A stretch of DNA of 64,000 nucleotides from Cadophora sp. MPI-SDFR-AT-0126 (lineage: Eukaryota > Ascomycota > Leotiomycetes > Helotiales > Ploettnerulaceae): assembly GCA_020747065.1 (NCBI GenBank), contig JAGMVK010000004.1, positions 2,480,001 through 2,544,000 of the forward strand. Reading direction: 5' to 3'. The notes under the pieces are model-generated. The model was not told the origin of the DNA, made no database searches, and saw nothing but the letters and a program-made list of their open reading frames with translations. Of the stretch, positions 22,112-34,193 are shown in pieces. Numbering within the stretch: position 1 is the stretch's first letter; each line of letters begins with the position of its first letter. The translations under genes were made by a program, and so were the position numbers.

Positions 22112-25100
22112 GCTGGATCTCCTAAATACAATCGAGAGGGAAGAGGAGGCACAGGGAAAAGAGACTTAGACGAGCTATTTACTTGCTTGCATACTTGCAT
22201 AAGCTAGGGAGTGTATTCAGGTAATGTAGATACGATGTACATCAAAACATGTTCTGACTGAATGACGCTTGATCTTTGTTGTGGTTTAGCGAGGTCTGTG
22301 AAAGTCAACGATCAACTTTTGAAAATCTGATCGGTCGGCGCTGTGTTTCCAACAATGCCAGTGTATACAGTCAGTCCGTTCCGAGTCTGTTGATATTGTA
22401 AATTCTTTGAAGCTTTGATGCCTTCAAGGCTTCTTCTTGGAGGTTATTTGAGAAAAACCTAATTCTGAAGCTGGAAAAGGTGAAGTACAAGTGGATTATA
22501 ATTGAAAAGAGGAAAGAGGATAAGTCCTTCCAAGGAATCAAGAATCGACTTTACGCCTACAATCTTAGGCAGGTCCATGGCTTTGGTAGGTTCGTTGAGA
22601 ATGGTCTGGACTTTGCCTTGTGAATTTTTAGCTGTGTTATTTTTTGTTTGACGTCGTTCCTGGAACAGGTCAGTCATGGCAAATGCGGTGCTGAATATTG
22701 GTGGTGAATTCTGTAGCTTCACAGAGTGAAATCAAGGATGCTTTCGTTTCTTGAGAGATCTCCAATCTTTTCCTCGAAGCGGTTGTATTCAGCGAACGCA
22801 ATACGCAGTATACCTAAGCTTCAGTTCAAAGAGGAAACCAGCTAAATTTAACCATGAGTAAACATAAAAAGCACACGTTCAAGGCAATGCAATTTTTTTT
22901 GAAGTGTACCCACAATCTTTACTAGCACTAGCTTACGCCGATTCAGATCAAAGTCTTCTACGAGGAGAATGAGGGCTTTTCTCCACGAAGGTAGTGATAC
23001 CCAGCATCATACCATCACATGAGAAAGTTGTCACTTTCAGTGGGTCTCCTTCTTCCTCTTATCACTTGACTCCTCCCAAGAGCATTCGGATCGCAACCAC
23101 CCACCTAGATAGGGATCTGGTTTGGTGGAAGGCAACTTCCCCGTTTCTATAGTTCAACAATGGTATCTCGAAAGGAAATACTTAAGTAACTTGGTGAGCT
23201 TCTCTTCTATTTCTGAGCAGTAACGTATTGTCGTTACCCTTGCCACGTGGCAAATGGACTTCAAAGTGCATCTGCAGCCCGGATGCTCACGAAGCCGTGT
23301 GAGCAAGTTATCAGGCCCGTCGTCTCAAAGGTGCTTCCTCGGTGCTGCTTCCTCTCTTGTCCTATTTTAATACCAAGAAATATTTATTAAATACGTGTAC
23401 GACTTACTCAATGCTGGACATCGTATTTCGTCATTATTCTTCTGTCACGCGTCAAGACACTTCGAAGTCCAGCCGAGCCATATACTCCATCCACCTTGTC
23501 TTCAACAAGGCTAGGCATTTTCCCTTGGATGCTGACCAACAGTGAGTAGGAAGTTCAGAACAAAGAAAGAGAATTCTAATCGACATCTCCAAGGAGGCTA
23601 GGACTATCCTGAAAGTATGATGAAAGCATGCAAGCAAGCACATGACATGCACTCAGCAAGACTTACGATCAGCCACCCCCTAGAAGAAGACTACAAACTG
23701 CTTCCTAGAACTTCAACCATCTGATAGAGCTCTCCTGAATTTGCTCAGTATGGATTTTCGCCCGCAGGCTTTTCTTCCTGACTATACTTGACAATGTCGA
23801 AAGAGGCATCGAGCCAATCATTCAGAATAATGGTCCAGAGATTGCTGTCAGCAATGCGTTCTATTCAGCAGGAATGTGTCACCATAACGAGGTATGGCTC
23901 CGATGCTGAAGGAGTTTAAGTTGGGGTTTGGCATGCCTCTGCCAAAATGTGATCTCCAATACATCGTCTTTGTGTCCTATCGGTAAGTGCCTAAAGGATG
24001 GAGAAGATCATCGCAATTACCGCTGCCGCAGATCATTTTGTGAATGTACTGACGTGCAAGACTAGGTCATTATGGGATATCTAGCTGCACCGTCCAGAAA
24101 TCCTGCGGATTCGATGTTAAGATACTACTGGGAATGCCAGTACTACAGCTTTCATAATGGAAACCCCAAATTTCCTTCCCAGGACCTATTGCGATGTCGT
24201 ACTCATATGATCCAGTGCTCGCAAGCTCCAACGCGCAACACAACTGATTGCGAGCCTGTTTCAATGGCAGAAAACTGTCACGGCTTGGCAGATAATCACA
24301 AGGACCAGGAGGAGTACAAGTAGGAACCGAGCCAAGCCAAACACAAGTACAAGCGGTTGCGAGTAAGAATTCTTCAAAGACACTACAGACGAGGGCCCAG
24401 GAAGTATCCTTGATATCTCACATGCTACATGTGTTCGGCACTCGAGCAGATCATCTTGGCTTGCTCGCACGTCCTTATGCAAGGCGGATGCCGTAACAGA
24501 CTTCCGTTGAGATGTTTGCCAAGGGATCTCTCTTCTATTTTCACTTTCGTCTGATCGCTGGAGCAAACAGTATTATTCGGAGCATGTACCAAAGAATGCA
24601 TTTTTGTTTCAATATCTGAAACATTGGGCCCCGAGTGGGGGTTCCTGTGGGGGTACCAAAATACCCCAAACAGATGTGGAGTTCTGAATGACATTGCTTT
24701 ACAAAGGAGGAGAAAGGCGGACGGATGATGAATTGTCAAGAGACATGCTTTTGTTCTCAGTTATAATGTATAAAAAGGAAAACAACGAGATATTACATGG
24801 CCTTTGGTCATGTCAGGGGCCTAGGCGTCCGGTTGTCCTTGGGCAACACCCTCGTCATTTCCTAAGGTTCAAGGAATTCAGCAAGGCTGCTTCCATCCGT
24901 CCAAGTGAGATTCCTGCCAAGAGAGACGTGTACTCCATACTTTCTTATCTCTCAACCTTTTGATCTGTAACTGTTTTGTGAGTGGCTAGGCAAGGATGGG
25001 CGCCGAGGCCAAAGGCGAATTGAAGACAAGGGATGCTTATCTGGAAAGTCTTGACTGAATATCGTTATTTGCTGTTTTAGTAGCCGTGCAGCTGGCCTGT

Positions 25101-25971
25101 CAACGAAGGTCTTTCGCCCACGCTGTCGTGTCACCGCCCAATAGCAGGATTGTTGACACTTCAGGCTGCACTTAATTCTGTGGCGTCCCGGATTCAGCAG
25201 CCCCGTAACGGAGGTATCACAGACAACGAGGACGAGGCTCTGGTTGATAGGTGCAGGAGAGAGTCAGAATGGATGACTTTCCCAGCTTGCCTTATCTGGA
25301 ATTGATCTCTGTTTCTCTTTCTCTTGCTCTCTATCCACTTCCAACTTCACTCTTCCACTCTCACTCGCTGTTCACCAAACAAACCATCGTCTGAAGTACG
25401 GCCTCCGGGACTATCTGTTGCAGCCGGTGATCGAGCCAAGCAGTAACAATATCACAGTGTGTTGATTGACTTCCAGACTATTGTTGGCCACCACGCACGA
25501 TGGAACGGAGCCTCTGACCTTGCTCATGTTACAGTTGTGCTGAAGAGTTCGTCTCTGGTTTCTTGGCCCAGCTAGCCTGGTTTGGGCGGGTGAGCTATTG
25601 CTGTGCACCAAGCTTGAGTCCAGGCTCGCTTCCAGAATTATTCCCTCTTTGGATGCCAAGTCCAGGTCCCAGGCTATCTATCCATCACTCAAGCATTACG
25701 ATTCAGACTGAGGACGACAGTTATCAAGCCCATCTCCCCCTCTTGGGACTCTTAGGAACCAGTTCTTCGATGCGATTTTAACTCTGCTTCAACTCATTAC
25801 CCTCTCCTTCGTCCTCCGATTCTTCGGTGTTGACGTCTCTTTGTGCAACGGAGGTGGAAATCCGCCGTTTGCACACTACTAATTCTTCGGTCGGTCACCG
25901 ACTCACTCAAAGGCCGACATCTGTAAGAGTCACAACCAATCACTCCGGTACCCTGTCGACCTCAGAGAGGA
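22112..25971. other. Long gene-poor interval before the PFKFB gene
   Basis: About 3.9 kb. Short open frames occur on both strands (for example the minus-strand frame at 24566-24261 ending in a hydrophobic run) but none has a recognisable domain, good start or intron pattern. The right end is rich in pyrimidine tracts (25310-25370, 25790-25820), typical of a fungal promoter or 5' leader, and probably belongs to PFKFB. Confidence 0.5.
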
Positions 25972-26159
25972 ATGCCTTCAGCCGTGCGCCAGAACGAGCG
26001 CGAAGCTGGTGCTGTCCACTTTTCTTCGAGTAAGTTCCACAAAAGATCCAGAAGTGTTCTACTGTATCTCTTTGCAGACAAAACCCATCAAAAGATCCAC
26101 TGTTAACTTACTCATGTGCAGCTAAAACGGCCCAGCACTCGCAAGTTGCAAGGCTTGCC

Positions 26160-28349
26160 ATGGTCAATCGTGTCGCAACCATGGCGGCGAATCCTCCCCT
26201 CGAGAATATAACAAACAACATCACCCTTCCAAGACCCGCCCATACTCCAGAATCTCTCCTCGCCCCTCCCCCAGCGATCACTGCCTTGGGACGCGCATTA
26301 CAGAATCTCAATATGGCGAGTCCTACGTCGCAGAATGGAACTTCCCCCTCATTCAGTACCCCAGCTGGCAGCAACCCCTCCACGGCTCCCGGAAGTCCCA
26401 GACTGTAGGTAATCAATTGATCTTGTCTTCCTTAAGTCGGGCTGCCATTTGCTGGCCTCGTTGTGGCTCTGCTTTACTTTAATTGCATTGGATTTACCTC
26501 CATAGAGCAGCCAACTTTCAAAGAGTCATAATTTTAGTTGGAATGCAAATAAAAAAGAGCCTTGCTAATGTGCCACTAGACCTCCAGTCCGACAGAACTC
26601 AGGTACTGCTACTCCGAGAATCAGACCACCAGCGACGACCTTGAACATACCTGGTATGACCCGTTCTCGAGTATCACCAGATGGGAAAATCGCACAACGA
26701 GACGTAGGAGCAAAGCTGGTAGTGGTGATGGTGGGACTGCCTGCCAGAGGGAAATCTTACATTACAAAGAAGATACAGAGATATTTATCGTGGCAGCAGC
26801 ATGAGTGCAGGATTTTCAATGTTGGTTCCAGAAGACGAACCGCTGCTAGTAACGGGCCTCAATCACCCCCACAATCGCCTCCTCGTTCACCCAAGGTTAC
26901 GAGAACTCTGCGAACAGGATCTCTTGCTGGAATGGTGGATGCTCCCACGCAAGCTGCGCACATCCTTCTTAATGGTGTTTACCCGAAGGAAGAAGATCCA
27001 AATGAATTGGCTAGGCTCCCAAGCGCCGATATGATGGAGCAGTCCGCTCAGTTCTTTGATCCGAAGAACGAGAAGGCATCCCAAATTAGAGAGCAGGTCG
27101 CTTTGTCGACATTGGATGAACTACTTGATTTCCTTCTCAACCAAGGGGGTTCAGTTGGTATTTTGGACGCAACAAACAGCACTATCGAGCGCCGTCAAGT
27201 CATCTTCAAGACGATCAAGGAGAGAGAGCCAAAACTGGGCATTCTTTTCATTGAAAGTGTTTGCGAAGATGAAAAGGTAAGCTCTTTGGTTTCATGGAGC
27301 ACGACTTGATTGCTAAACTTTTACAGCTGCTCGAAGCGAACATGCATCTGAAGCTCAAGGGACCAGACTACAAAGACAAGGATCCCGAAAGCTCTCTTGC
27401 TGACTTCAAAAAGCGTGTTGCGGCTTACGAGAGTGCATATGTTCCTCTCGGGAAATACGAAGAGGACAATAACATGCAATACATCAAGATGATTGATGTT
27501 GGTCGCAAGGTCATCCATTATCGCCTTCAAGGCTTCCTTGCCGGTGGAATTGCATCATATCTTTCCACCTTCAATCTTTCACCTAGACAGATCTGGATTA
27601 CTCGCCATGGACAGTCTCAAGACAATCTTGCTGGAAAAATCGGCGGAGATTCAGAACTCACCGAAGCCGGACATAATTACGCAACAGTTCTGTACAACTT
27701 TGTGTCAAATAAACGTGCCGAATGGGAGATTGACCAAAAGCAGAGAGCACTCACTGAAGCTGCTCTACCAATGCAGGCTGGTGATCAGACCCCTCCTTAT
27801 CCGGATATACTGGGAGAGCTTGAAGAAAAGAACTTCTGTGTATGGACCTCCATGCTTCAGCGCAGCATTCAGACTGCGGAGTGCTTCCAAGATGACGACA
27901 ATTACGACGTCAAGAACTGGGAGATGCTAAAGGAACTTGATGCCGGCACCTTTGAGGGCATGACTTACGAGGACATTGAGAAGAAATTTCCCGAACAGTA
28001 CGCGAAACGAAGAGCCGATAAACTTAGCTACATCTACCCAGGTGTCGGCGGTGAAGGCTATCTCCAAGTCATCAGCAGACTCCGAGATATGGTGCGTGAG
28101 ATTGAGCGGATTAAGGATCATGTTCTCATCATTGGGCATCGCTCGGTCTGCAGAGTCCTAATGGCATACTTTATGGACCTTACGCGTGACGACATTGCCG
28201 ACCTGGATGTACCACTGGGAATGCTTTTCGCTATCGAGCCAAAGCCATACGGAATCGAGTTCCACGCTTACAAGTACAATTCAGACGAATACACATTCGA
28301 CGAAATTCCTGGCTACAAGCCACAGAAGGCTGTTGGCCATACCAACTAG
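26160..28349 (+). CDS. 6-phosphofructo-2-kinase/fructose-2,6-bisphosphatase
   Basis: Bifunctional cytosolic enzyme setting the level of fructose 2,6-bisphosphate, which switches glycolysis against gluconeogenesis. Exons 26160-26404, 26580-27276 and 27327-28349 give 654 aa. The disordered N-terminus contains Ser-Pro sites. The kinase domain begins with VVVMVGLPARGKSYI (P-loop, about residue 130) and continues through GILDATNSTIERR; a Pro/Ser insert of about 30 residues follows the P-loop region. The bisphosphatase domain carries WITRHGQSQDN (phospho-acceptor His, about 407), LDAGTFEGMTYEDI (acid Glu) and VLIIGHRSVCRVLMAYF (second His), so the known catalytic residues are kept; the usual RHGES is RHGQS. 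An upstream ATG at 25972 can be spliced in frame (25972-26029, intron 26030-26121) adding 32 residues, so the start is open. Confidence 0.93.
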
Positions 28350-28359
28350 AAGCCTTTCG

Positions 28360-28394
28360 CTCTTTCTTTCTTTTCTTTCTTTTCTTTCTTTTTC
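28360..28394. repeat. CTTT-rich pyrimidine microsatellite
   Basis: About 35 nt of nearly pure (CTTT)n just downstream of the PFKFB stop, probably within its 3' UTR. Confidence 0.85.
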
Positions 28395-29513
28395 GAGTTT
28401 CGGGGACAAGGTTCTTCGGCGTTGAGGATCGGATCATACGGTCTACATTACACCGAGGAGCGGTGTCTGGGATATCATTTGCTTCGCATAGCGTCACTAC
28501 ACACGGAAACACACAAGGAGTTGGGTTTGGCAGTTGCACGAGATACGATATGTAAGATTACTGTGAGATATGGGTCGGGGAAGGTGGGTGCTCCAAAGAT
28601 GAACGAATAAACGGAATGGAATGGCATAGCTTTGGAGTCGGTTTGCTAGATGGATTCTTTTCGATTGTTTGCTTGCGCTTATACCCAAGGGCATGGCGAG
28701 CGATCTACCTACTAATTAAAAGTCGTTGCTGTAGACGAATAGTAGTACTTAGTAGTCTGGCTGAAGGGGGCCGAAATCTCCCAAGAACAATAAAATACGA
28801 CGAAAATCAAATATCTTGATTTCATTTACTTGTGCCCCGGTGGTTCACTCAATTCTCACCAGTGGCCTTCCCGTTTGTGTTTCTTCACGATTGCTAATCT
28901 GCAAGCTTTGACATGTCGAGATCAGATCTAATTATACTAGAAAGTCGCAGTCTGTAATGTTTGTCTTTGGAGAGCTATTGATCAATTGACGCCTCGGCAG
29001 TCAAATCAGCCCTGTTTCGGCGTTTTCGCTTCCACACCCCCAGGAACAAACGACATCCGAACTTCCAAGGACTGCAATCGGATGTGAACTCCTCCCCAAC
29101 CTTCCACTGAGCCAAATCACGACATACTTCCCATCGATGGACCTGCTTTCCAGATCATTGGGTACCTTCTACCTACCATCCTGACTCTCGCGACAGCCCA
29201 ATCATCAATGTCTTGCATTTTCCTTCAGCCTCGTAGGTTTCAGCCCCGCCGACCCGCATACCAAACGTCTTTGTTGTTTGCTCCCAGCGGCGCAATTCTC
29301 TGCTCAATTTCCTTGTCCGCAGTTCGTCCCCGCTAACTCGTGCCTGCCTTATTAAAGACTCTTTCAACTCGACCCCATTCACATAAAGCTGCTCCTCGAC
29401 CTTCCTTTTTCTATCCTCAGCCTCGTAGCTTCTGCGCCTCCTCCCTCATTTTCGAGACCCCTGTCTACAAATATCGCAAGTCGTATAAATTACAAGAGTA
29501 TCGGCTGGAAATC
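28395..29513. other. Intergenic: PFKFB 3' end to RNase H1 5' region
   Basis: About 1.1 kb with no supported complete gene. The last 177 nt (29337-29513) form an ATG-less open stretch in frame with RNase H1; see findings. Confidence 0.5.
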
Positions 29514-30586
29514 ATGTCTTCTGCATCGAAGAAACGTAAACTTGGTGAGGATGTGCCGAAATTCTATGCGGTGCGCGCTGGTAGAACGCCTGGTGTGTAC
29601 ATGACTTGGAAGGAGTGCCAGGATCAAACTGTGGGATTCGGGGGCGCTGTGTGTGTGTCTAACCCTACTTATACCCCCTTCCATTTGCCCTGCCTCGTAC
29701 TGATCTAGTTACGAACAGACAAGAAATTCCCGACAAAGAAAGAAGCCGACGATTTCGTGGCCGGGAAGAGCAAGTCGAAGCCCGGAGAGGAGAAGTTCTA
29801 TGGCGTGGCCGTAGGTCACAAACCTGGAGTCTATACGGAATGGTCTGAAGCAGAGAAGCAGATTAATGGTGCGGAGAAGCCGAAGTTTAAGAAGTTCGAG
29901 ACGAGGAAGGAGGCCGAGGAGTTCGTGAAGAGTGGTGGGAAGACGCCCCAAAAATCGGAAGCCACCAATGGGACGAAGACAGCTCGAGAGAAGAAGACTG
30001 AGAAGGCTGTGGAAGGGGATGGTGAGCCGTCTGCGAAGAGATCGAAGTCGAGTGCCGGCGCAGACAAGAAAGCCAAGTGGTTGAGGATCTATACGGATGG
30101 AAGTGCGTTGGGCAATGGGAAGACCGGTGCGGTCGCTGGAGTTGGAGTCTTCTTTGGGATTGGTGATAAGCGGTAGGTTCATCTATGCATTTTTTGCATT
30201 GTACTATTTGTTGATAATATCCCAGCAATGTCTCCGAATCTCTTGACGGTCCAGTACAGACCAACAACCGCGCCGAACTCACAGGTATTCAGCGTGCATT
30301 CGAAATCGCCCCGAGAAAGACAGATGTCGAGATCATCACCGACAGCAACTACTCCATCAACTGTGTATCCGTCTGGTACGCGAGCTGGATAAAGAAGAAC
30401 TGGGTCACGTCCGGCGGCAAGGTAGTTGAGAACCAGGATCTGATCAAGGGTATCAGACTTTTGATCGAGGAGCGTGAGGCGCTAGGCGCCGAGACCAAGT
30501 TTACTTGGATCAAGGGCCATAACGATGATCCTGGAAATACCGCCGCTGATAGATTGGCTGTTGCGGGAGCGCAGTCGAATCGCTAG
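29514..30586 (+). CDS. Ribonuclease H1 with two hybrid-binding domains
   Basis: Cleaves the RNA strand of RNA-DNA hybrids (R-loops, Okazaki primers). Exons 29514-29652, 29719-30172 and 30226-30586 give 317 aa; the first junction was placed so that GAVYKKFPTKKEA reads through. Two tandem N-terminal hybrid-binding domains: PKFYAVRAGRTPGVYMTW... (about 13-62) and EKFYGVAVGHKPGVYTEW... (about 72-120). After a basic linker with an NLS-like stretch (SAKRSKSS) comes the catalytic domain, with all DEDD residues: YTDGS, NNRAELT, TDSNY and AADRLA, plus GHNDDPGN with the flexible-loop His. Start ATG 29514 (MSSASKKRKLGED) places another KKRK nuclear signal at the N-terminus. Confidence 0.93.
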
Positions 30587-31836
30587 GGTGTCTTTAACGG
30601 GTTACGGAACTAAGACCAGCTATTAATATGGTCAGGTACCTCGGAGCTGCTAGACTGAGCGAGAGTGATGCAGATGGAATGGAAATGATTACTCTACTGT
30701 GGCTAACTGGCTCTGATATGGAATTATGGTATGGACTGGGACTGGAAGGTAGGGATGGGACGCAATTATGGGAAAAGCTGTATGAATAACGGGAGATATT
30801 GTGGTATGAGATTCTTGCTTGCTTGTGTTTGGGAGGATTTTAATACCCAGCGTCAGAAGGACGAGTTATCTTTGCTTTCCTTGCTCTTTCTTCTCTACAC
30901 TACAATGCTATCAGTAGGTAGATTTAGATCAAGTCTTACCGTTCCTCGTTATGAACAGATTGTATCTTATCTTATCATTCGTCATCGGATTGTATAAGAT
31001 GTGACCTGTGAAAGGGTCCGATAAGTGTTCATTTCTGCTTCTGTTGATATCATGGCAGCTTGAGAGCTGTCTAGATGTCTGTTTACTTTTGTAATATTTA
31101 CTGTTCGCTTGCTACATTGTCACCGGTCTAACAGTGAAGAGTAGATGCATGGGCACCTGAACGTGATATTTAGTTTCGAGAAAGCCACGATTGTCCAGGA
31201 AGATTATGACAACTGAGACGATTTTAGCAATAGCATTTTTGCACCACTCTCACAACAAAATGAGAGCTGCTTTTGCTCGAAATTCGGAGAGATAGAGCGT
31301 AGCAAGTCATGGAGCTCCAGGATGACGCCCGCCCACCCCACCACATGCTTCCATAGCTGAAGTGGGGCACAAGATAACAAACCATGAAGGTAGGAGGATT
31401 TCGCTTTCCTTCTCCGGTAACCTATGCTCTGTTCCTGTACTCGTACGACACCCCAACTATCACTGTACTCAACCAGTTCTGGCTACGTAGCACAGCGCAC
31501 TGGTATCTGTTTACATTCGTACCTTTACCAGCCCACAAAAGGACAAAGTGGCGGTTCCCATTTCGTTCTCGAACGACCGTCTATCACCAAGTCCCAATGA
31601 TTCAATAACACGCGTAGGATCTCCGTACGCAGACCCGCTGCTACATCTGAAGAGCAGCGAGGACGATTCAGGAGTTAGTTGACAGGACTGTTGGAGTTGC
31701 TGTACATTGGCTTGACTGGAGATACTGGATATCGTTGGATACATACGTCTCGGCGGAGATTGGCAAACGTTGGCATCGAAGCTTGGTGTTCTAGGCGATC
31801 GAGTGAGATTTGACAGGATTAGAAGGGAGAAGAAAC
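30587..31836. other. Intergenic: RNase H1 3' end to antiporter 5' region
   Basis: About 1.25 kb. No supported gene or recognisable element. Confidence 0.5.
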
Positions 31837-33894
31837 ATGCCTACACTTGCGGTTACGAATTTCAATATCGTGTGTTCGGTGCTTGGGGGTTTCATTACGC
31901 TGTTTGGGCTGGTGAGCTATTTGTTCAAGGAGAAGTTCTATCTTTCGGAGGCACGTAAGTGCTCTCTTTTCCTTGGCAGCTGGAAGAATATTGGAGTGGC
32001 TTGATTGTTGCATGTGGGAGTTGACATTCACATGGCATAAGGAGTTTTGGTTGAGATCGGCATTTGCTAACAATACCTACTTAAACAGTGATCTCCCTCC
32101 TGGCGGGCGTCACCTTCTCTCCCCACGCCACGAACTTCGTCAAACCAATCGAATACGCTGGAACACAAGAAAACCTCAATGCCATAACGCTGTACTTCAG
32201 CCGTCTAGTCCTTGGGGTACAACTTGTTCTCGCAGGAGTCCAACTTCCGAGTCGCTACCTACAGAAAGAATGGAAGGCCCTCGCGCTCCTCCTCGGCCCC
32301 ATCATGACCTGCATGTGGGTTGCCAGCAGCCTCATCATCTGGGCTATGGTGCCTCATCTACCTTTTGTTCATGCTCTGGCTGTGGCGGCATGTGTGACGC
32401 CTACCGACCCTGTGCTGTCGAATTCGATTGTCAAGGGGAAGTTCGCCGATAAGAATATCCCGAAGGATTTGCAGAAGATAATTGTGGCGGAGTCGGGTGC
32501 GAATGATGGGTTGGGGTATCCGTTTCTGTTTGTGGCGTTGTATTTTGTTAAATACACTGGTCATGGGGGTTTGGGTCAAGTACGTTTTAAATCTTTATGT
32601 TACCTGCATGCTCGGAGAGCTTTACTGACTTTGAGCAGGAAGGAGGAGCTAGCAAAGCTCTGGCAGTGTGGTTTGGAGAGACATGGGGGTACACGATCAT
32701 CTTGTCTCTGGCGTATGGAGCTGCTGTTGGATGGATTGCCAAAGAGCTGTTACATTGGGCTGAGGAGAAGAAGTTCGTGGATCGAGAGAGCTTCTTGGTG
32801 TTTGCCATTACGCTTGCATTATTTATTGTTGGTACATGCGGTTAGTACTTTCTGGAGACCTGGTTTAGAAAAGGTATGGAAACTGACTCCAGCTAGGTAT
32901 GATCGGCTCTGACGATGTCCTCGCATGCTTCATTGCTGGGAACACATTTACGTGGGACGATTGGTTTCGTCTAGAGACACTGGATGATTCCCTACAACCT
33001 ACGATTGATATGCTACTCAACTTATCCATTTTTATCTGGTTCGGAGCTATTTGCCCATGGGATTCATTTGCCAGTAACGATATCATTCCGATCTATCGAC
33101 TAATCTTTCTCGGACTCTTGATCTTACTTTTACGGTCAGTATTTGTGTTCCAATCGCATGTTGAACAGTCACTTACAATTTATGTCTAGACGTCTACCAA
33201 TTGTCTTTGCAATGCACAAATTCATCCACCAGATTGAGGAAATGAGACAAGCCATTTTTGTCGGCTTCTTTGGTCCCATTGGTGTATCCGCAATTTTCTA
33301 CCTCTATATCAGTCTCGAGTTCCTCGAAACAATCACGGTGGATGGTGAACAAAGAGAAGATGCTAAGCGATTAGGAGATACGATTCTGATCGTCGTTTGG
33401 TTCCTTGCTATATGCAGCATCGTATGTTCTCATTCCTGAAACAAGAATTCTTTCTTGATCTGTCAGGATGTCGGAATGATGCTAACAATCACTTCCAGGT
33501 TGTCCACGGTCTGTCCATTCCTCTCGGCAAACTCGGCTTCTTTCTCCCTCGTACACTCTCACGAGCATTCTCCCAGAGCAACGACGAACCAGGCTCCTTC
33601 GCCATCAGTAATTATAGCAGACCATCGTCCATAGCCGGCGTCTTGAGACAACGTCGTAAGAGAACTTCTGGGGCTTCTACGCCGAACGGACCTGCTTCCG
33701 CTACCGCTCCGACACCTACCCGACCAGTTCATAGGATTGGTGGAAGGGTCATTCCGGGCGGTGATGCTGAGAATGGAAGTGGGAGTGCAAACTCTCATCC
33801 ATCTGTCAGTGGTGGTTCTGGGGAACGTGATGGGAGGCCTAGTACCCCGCCGGCTGTTGCGTTGGAGAGGACAATTCGTTTCCCAGATGATTAG
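31837..33894 (+). CDS. Na+/H+ antiporter, Nha1/Sod2-like (CPA1)
   Basis: Plasma-membrane alkali-cation/proton exchanger giving Na+ (and often K+) efflux and pH control. Six exons: 31837-31954, 32089-32579, 32639-32840, 32897-33134, 33190-33421, 33499-33894; 558 aa. Start MPTLAVTNFNIVCSV at 31837. About twelve hydrophobic helices. Family signatures: TPTDPVLSNSIVKGKFADKN, AESGANDGLGYPFLF (the paired transport acidic site of Sod2/Nha1), VGTCGMIGSDDVLACFIAGN, FIWFGAICPWDSF and FVGFFGPIGVSAIFYL. The cytosolic tail after helix 12 is only about 120 residues, Ser/Pro/Gly-rich, so this is a Sod2-like short form, unlike budding yeast Nha1 with its very long tail. Introns interrupt membrane segments, typical of the family in filamentous fungi. 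Confidence 0.92.
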
Positions 33895-34182
33895 GAGCGA
33901 GCTCAGGGTTCCAAGTGAAAGTGCTAAGAGAAGTAGGAAAGGGAAAGTATGAGCAAGTGGAATATGTGTCTCACGTTTCGGCTTCAAACATCGTCGTATT
34001 GTATCGAAGTGAGGGAAATATCTCGTTACTAGATGGATACCAATTGACCCATCGGAATCCGGAGAGGGGAAGGTGACAGGAGCAGAAGCAGAGGTACATA
34101 GGTACATACATATATAGATCTCACATTCCCGAAGCATGCCTGTGCATAGCTAGCTACCGAGACGATACAACATGGCAAACTC

Positions 34183-34193
34183 GGGGGGGGGGG
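34183..34193. repeat. Poly-G run (11 G)
   Basis: Homopolymer in the intergenic region; its length may be uncertain in the assembly. Confidence 0.8.

Noticed and set aside
24261..24566. Minus-strand frame with a hydrophobic end
   Set aside because: Short, no neighbouring exon or homologous look; likely chance.
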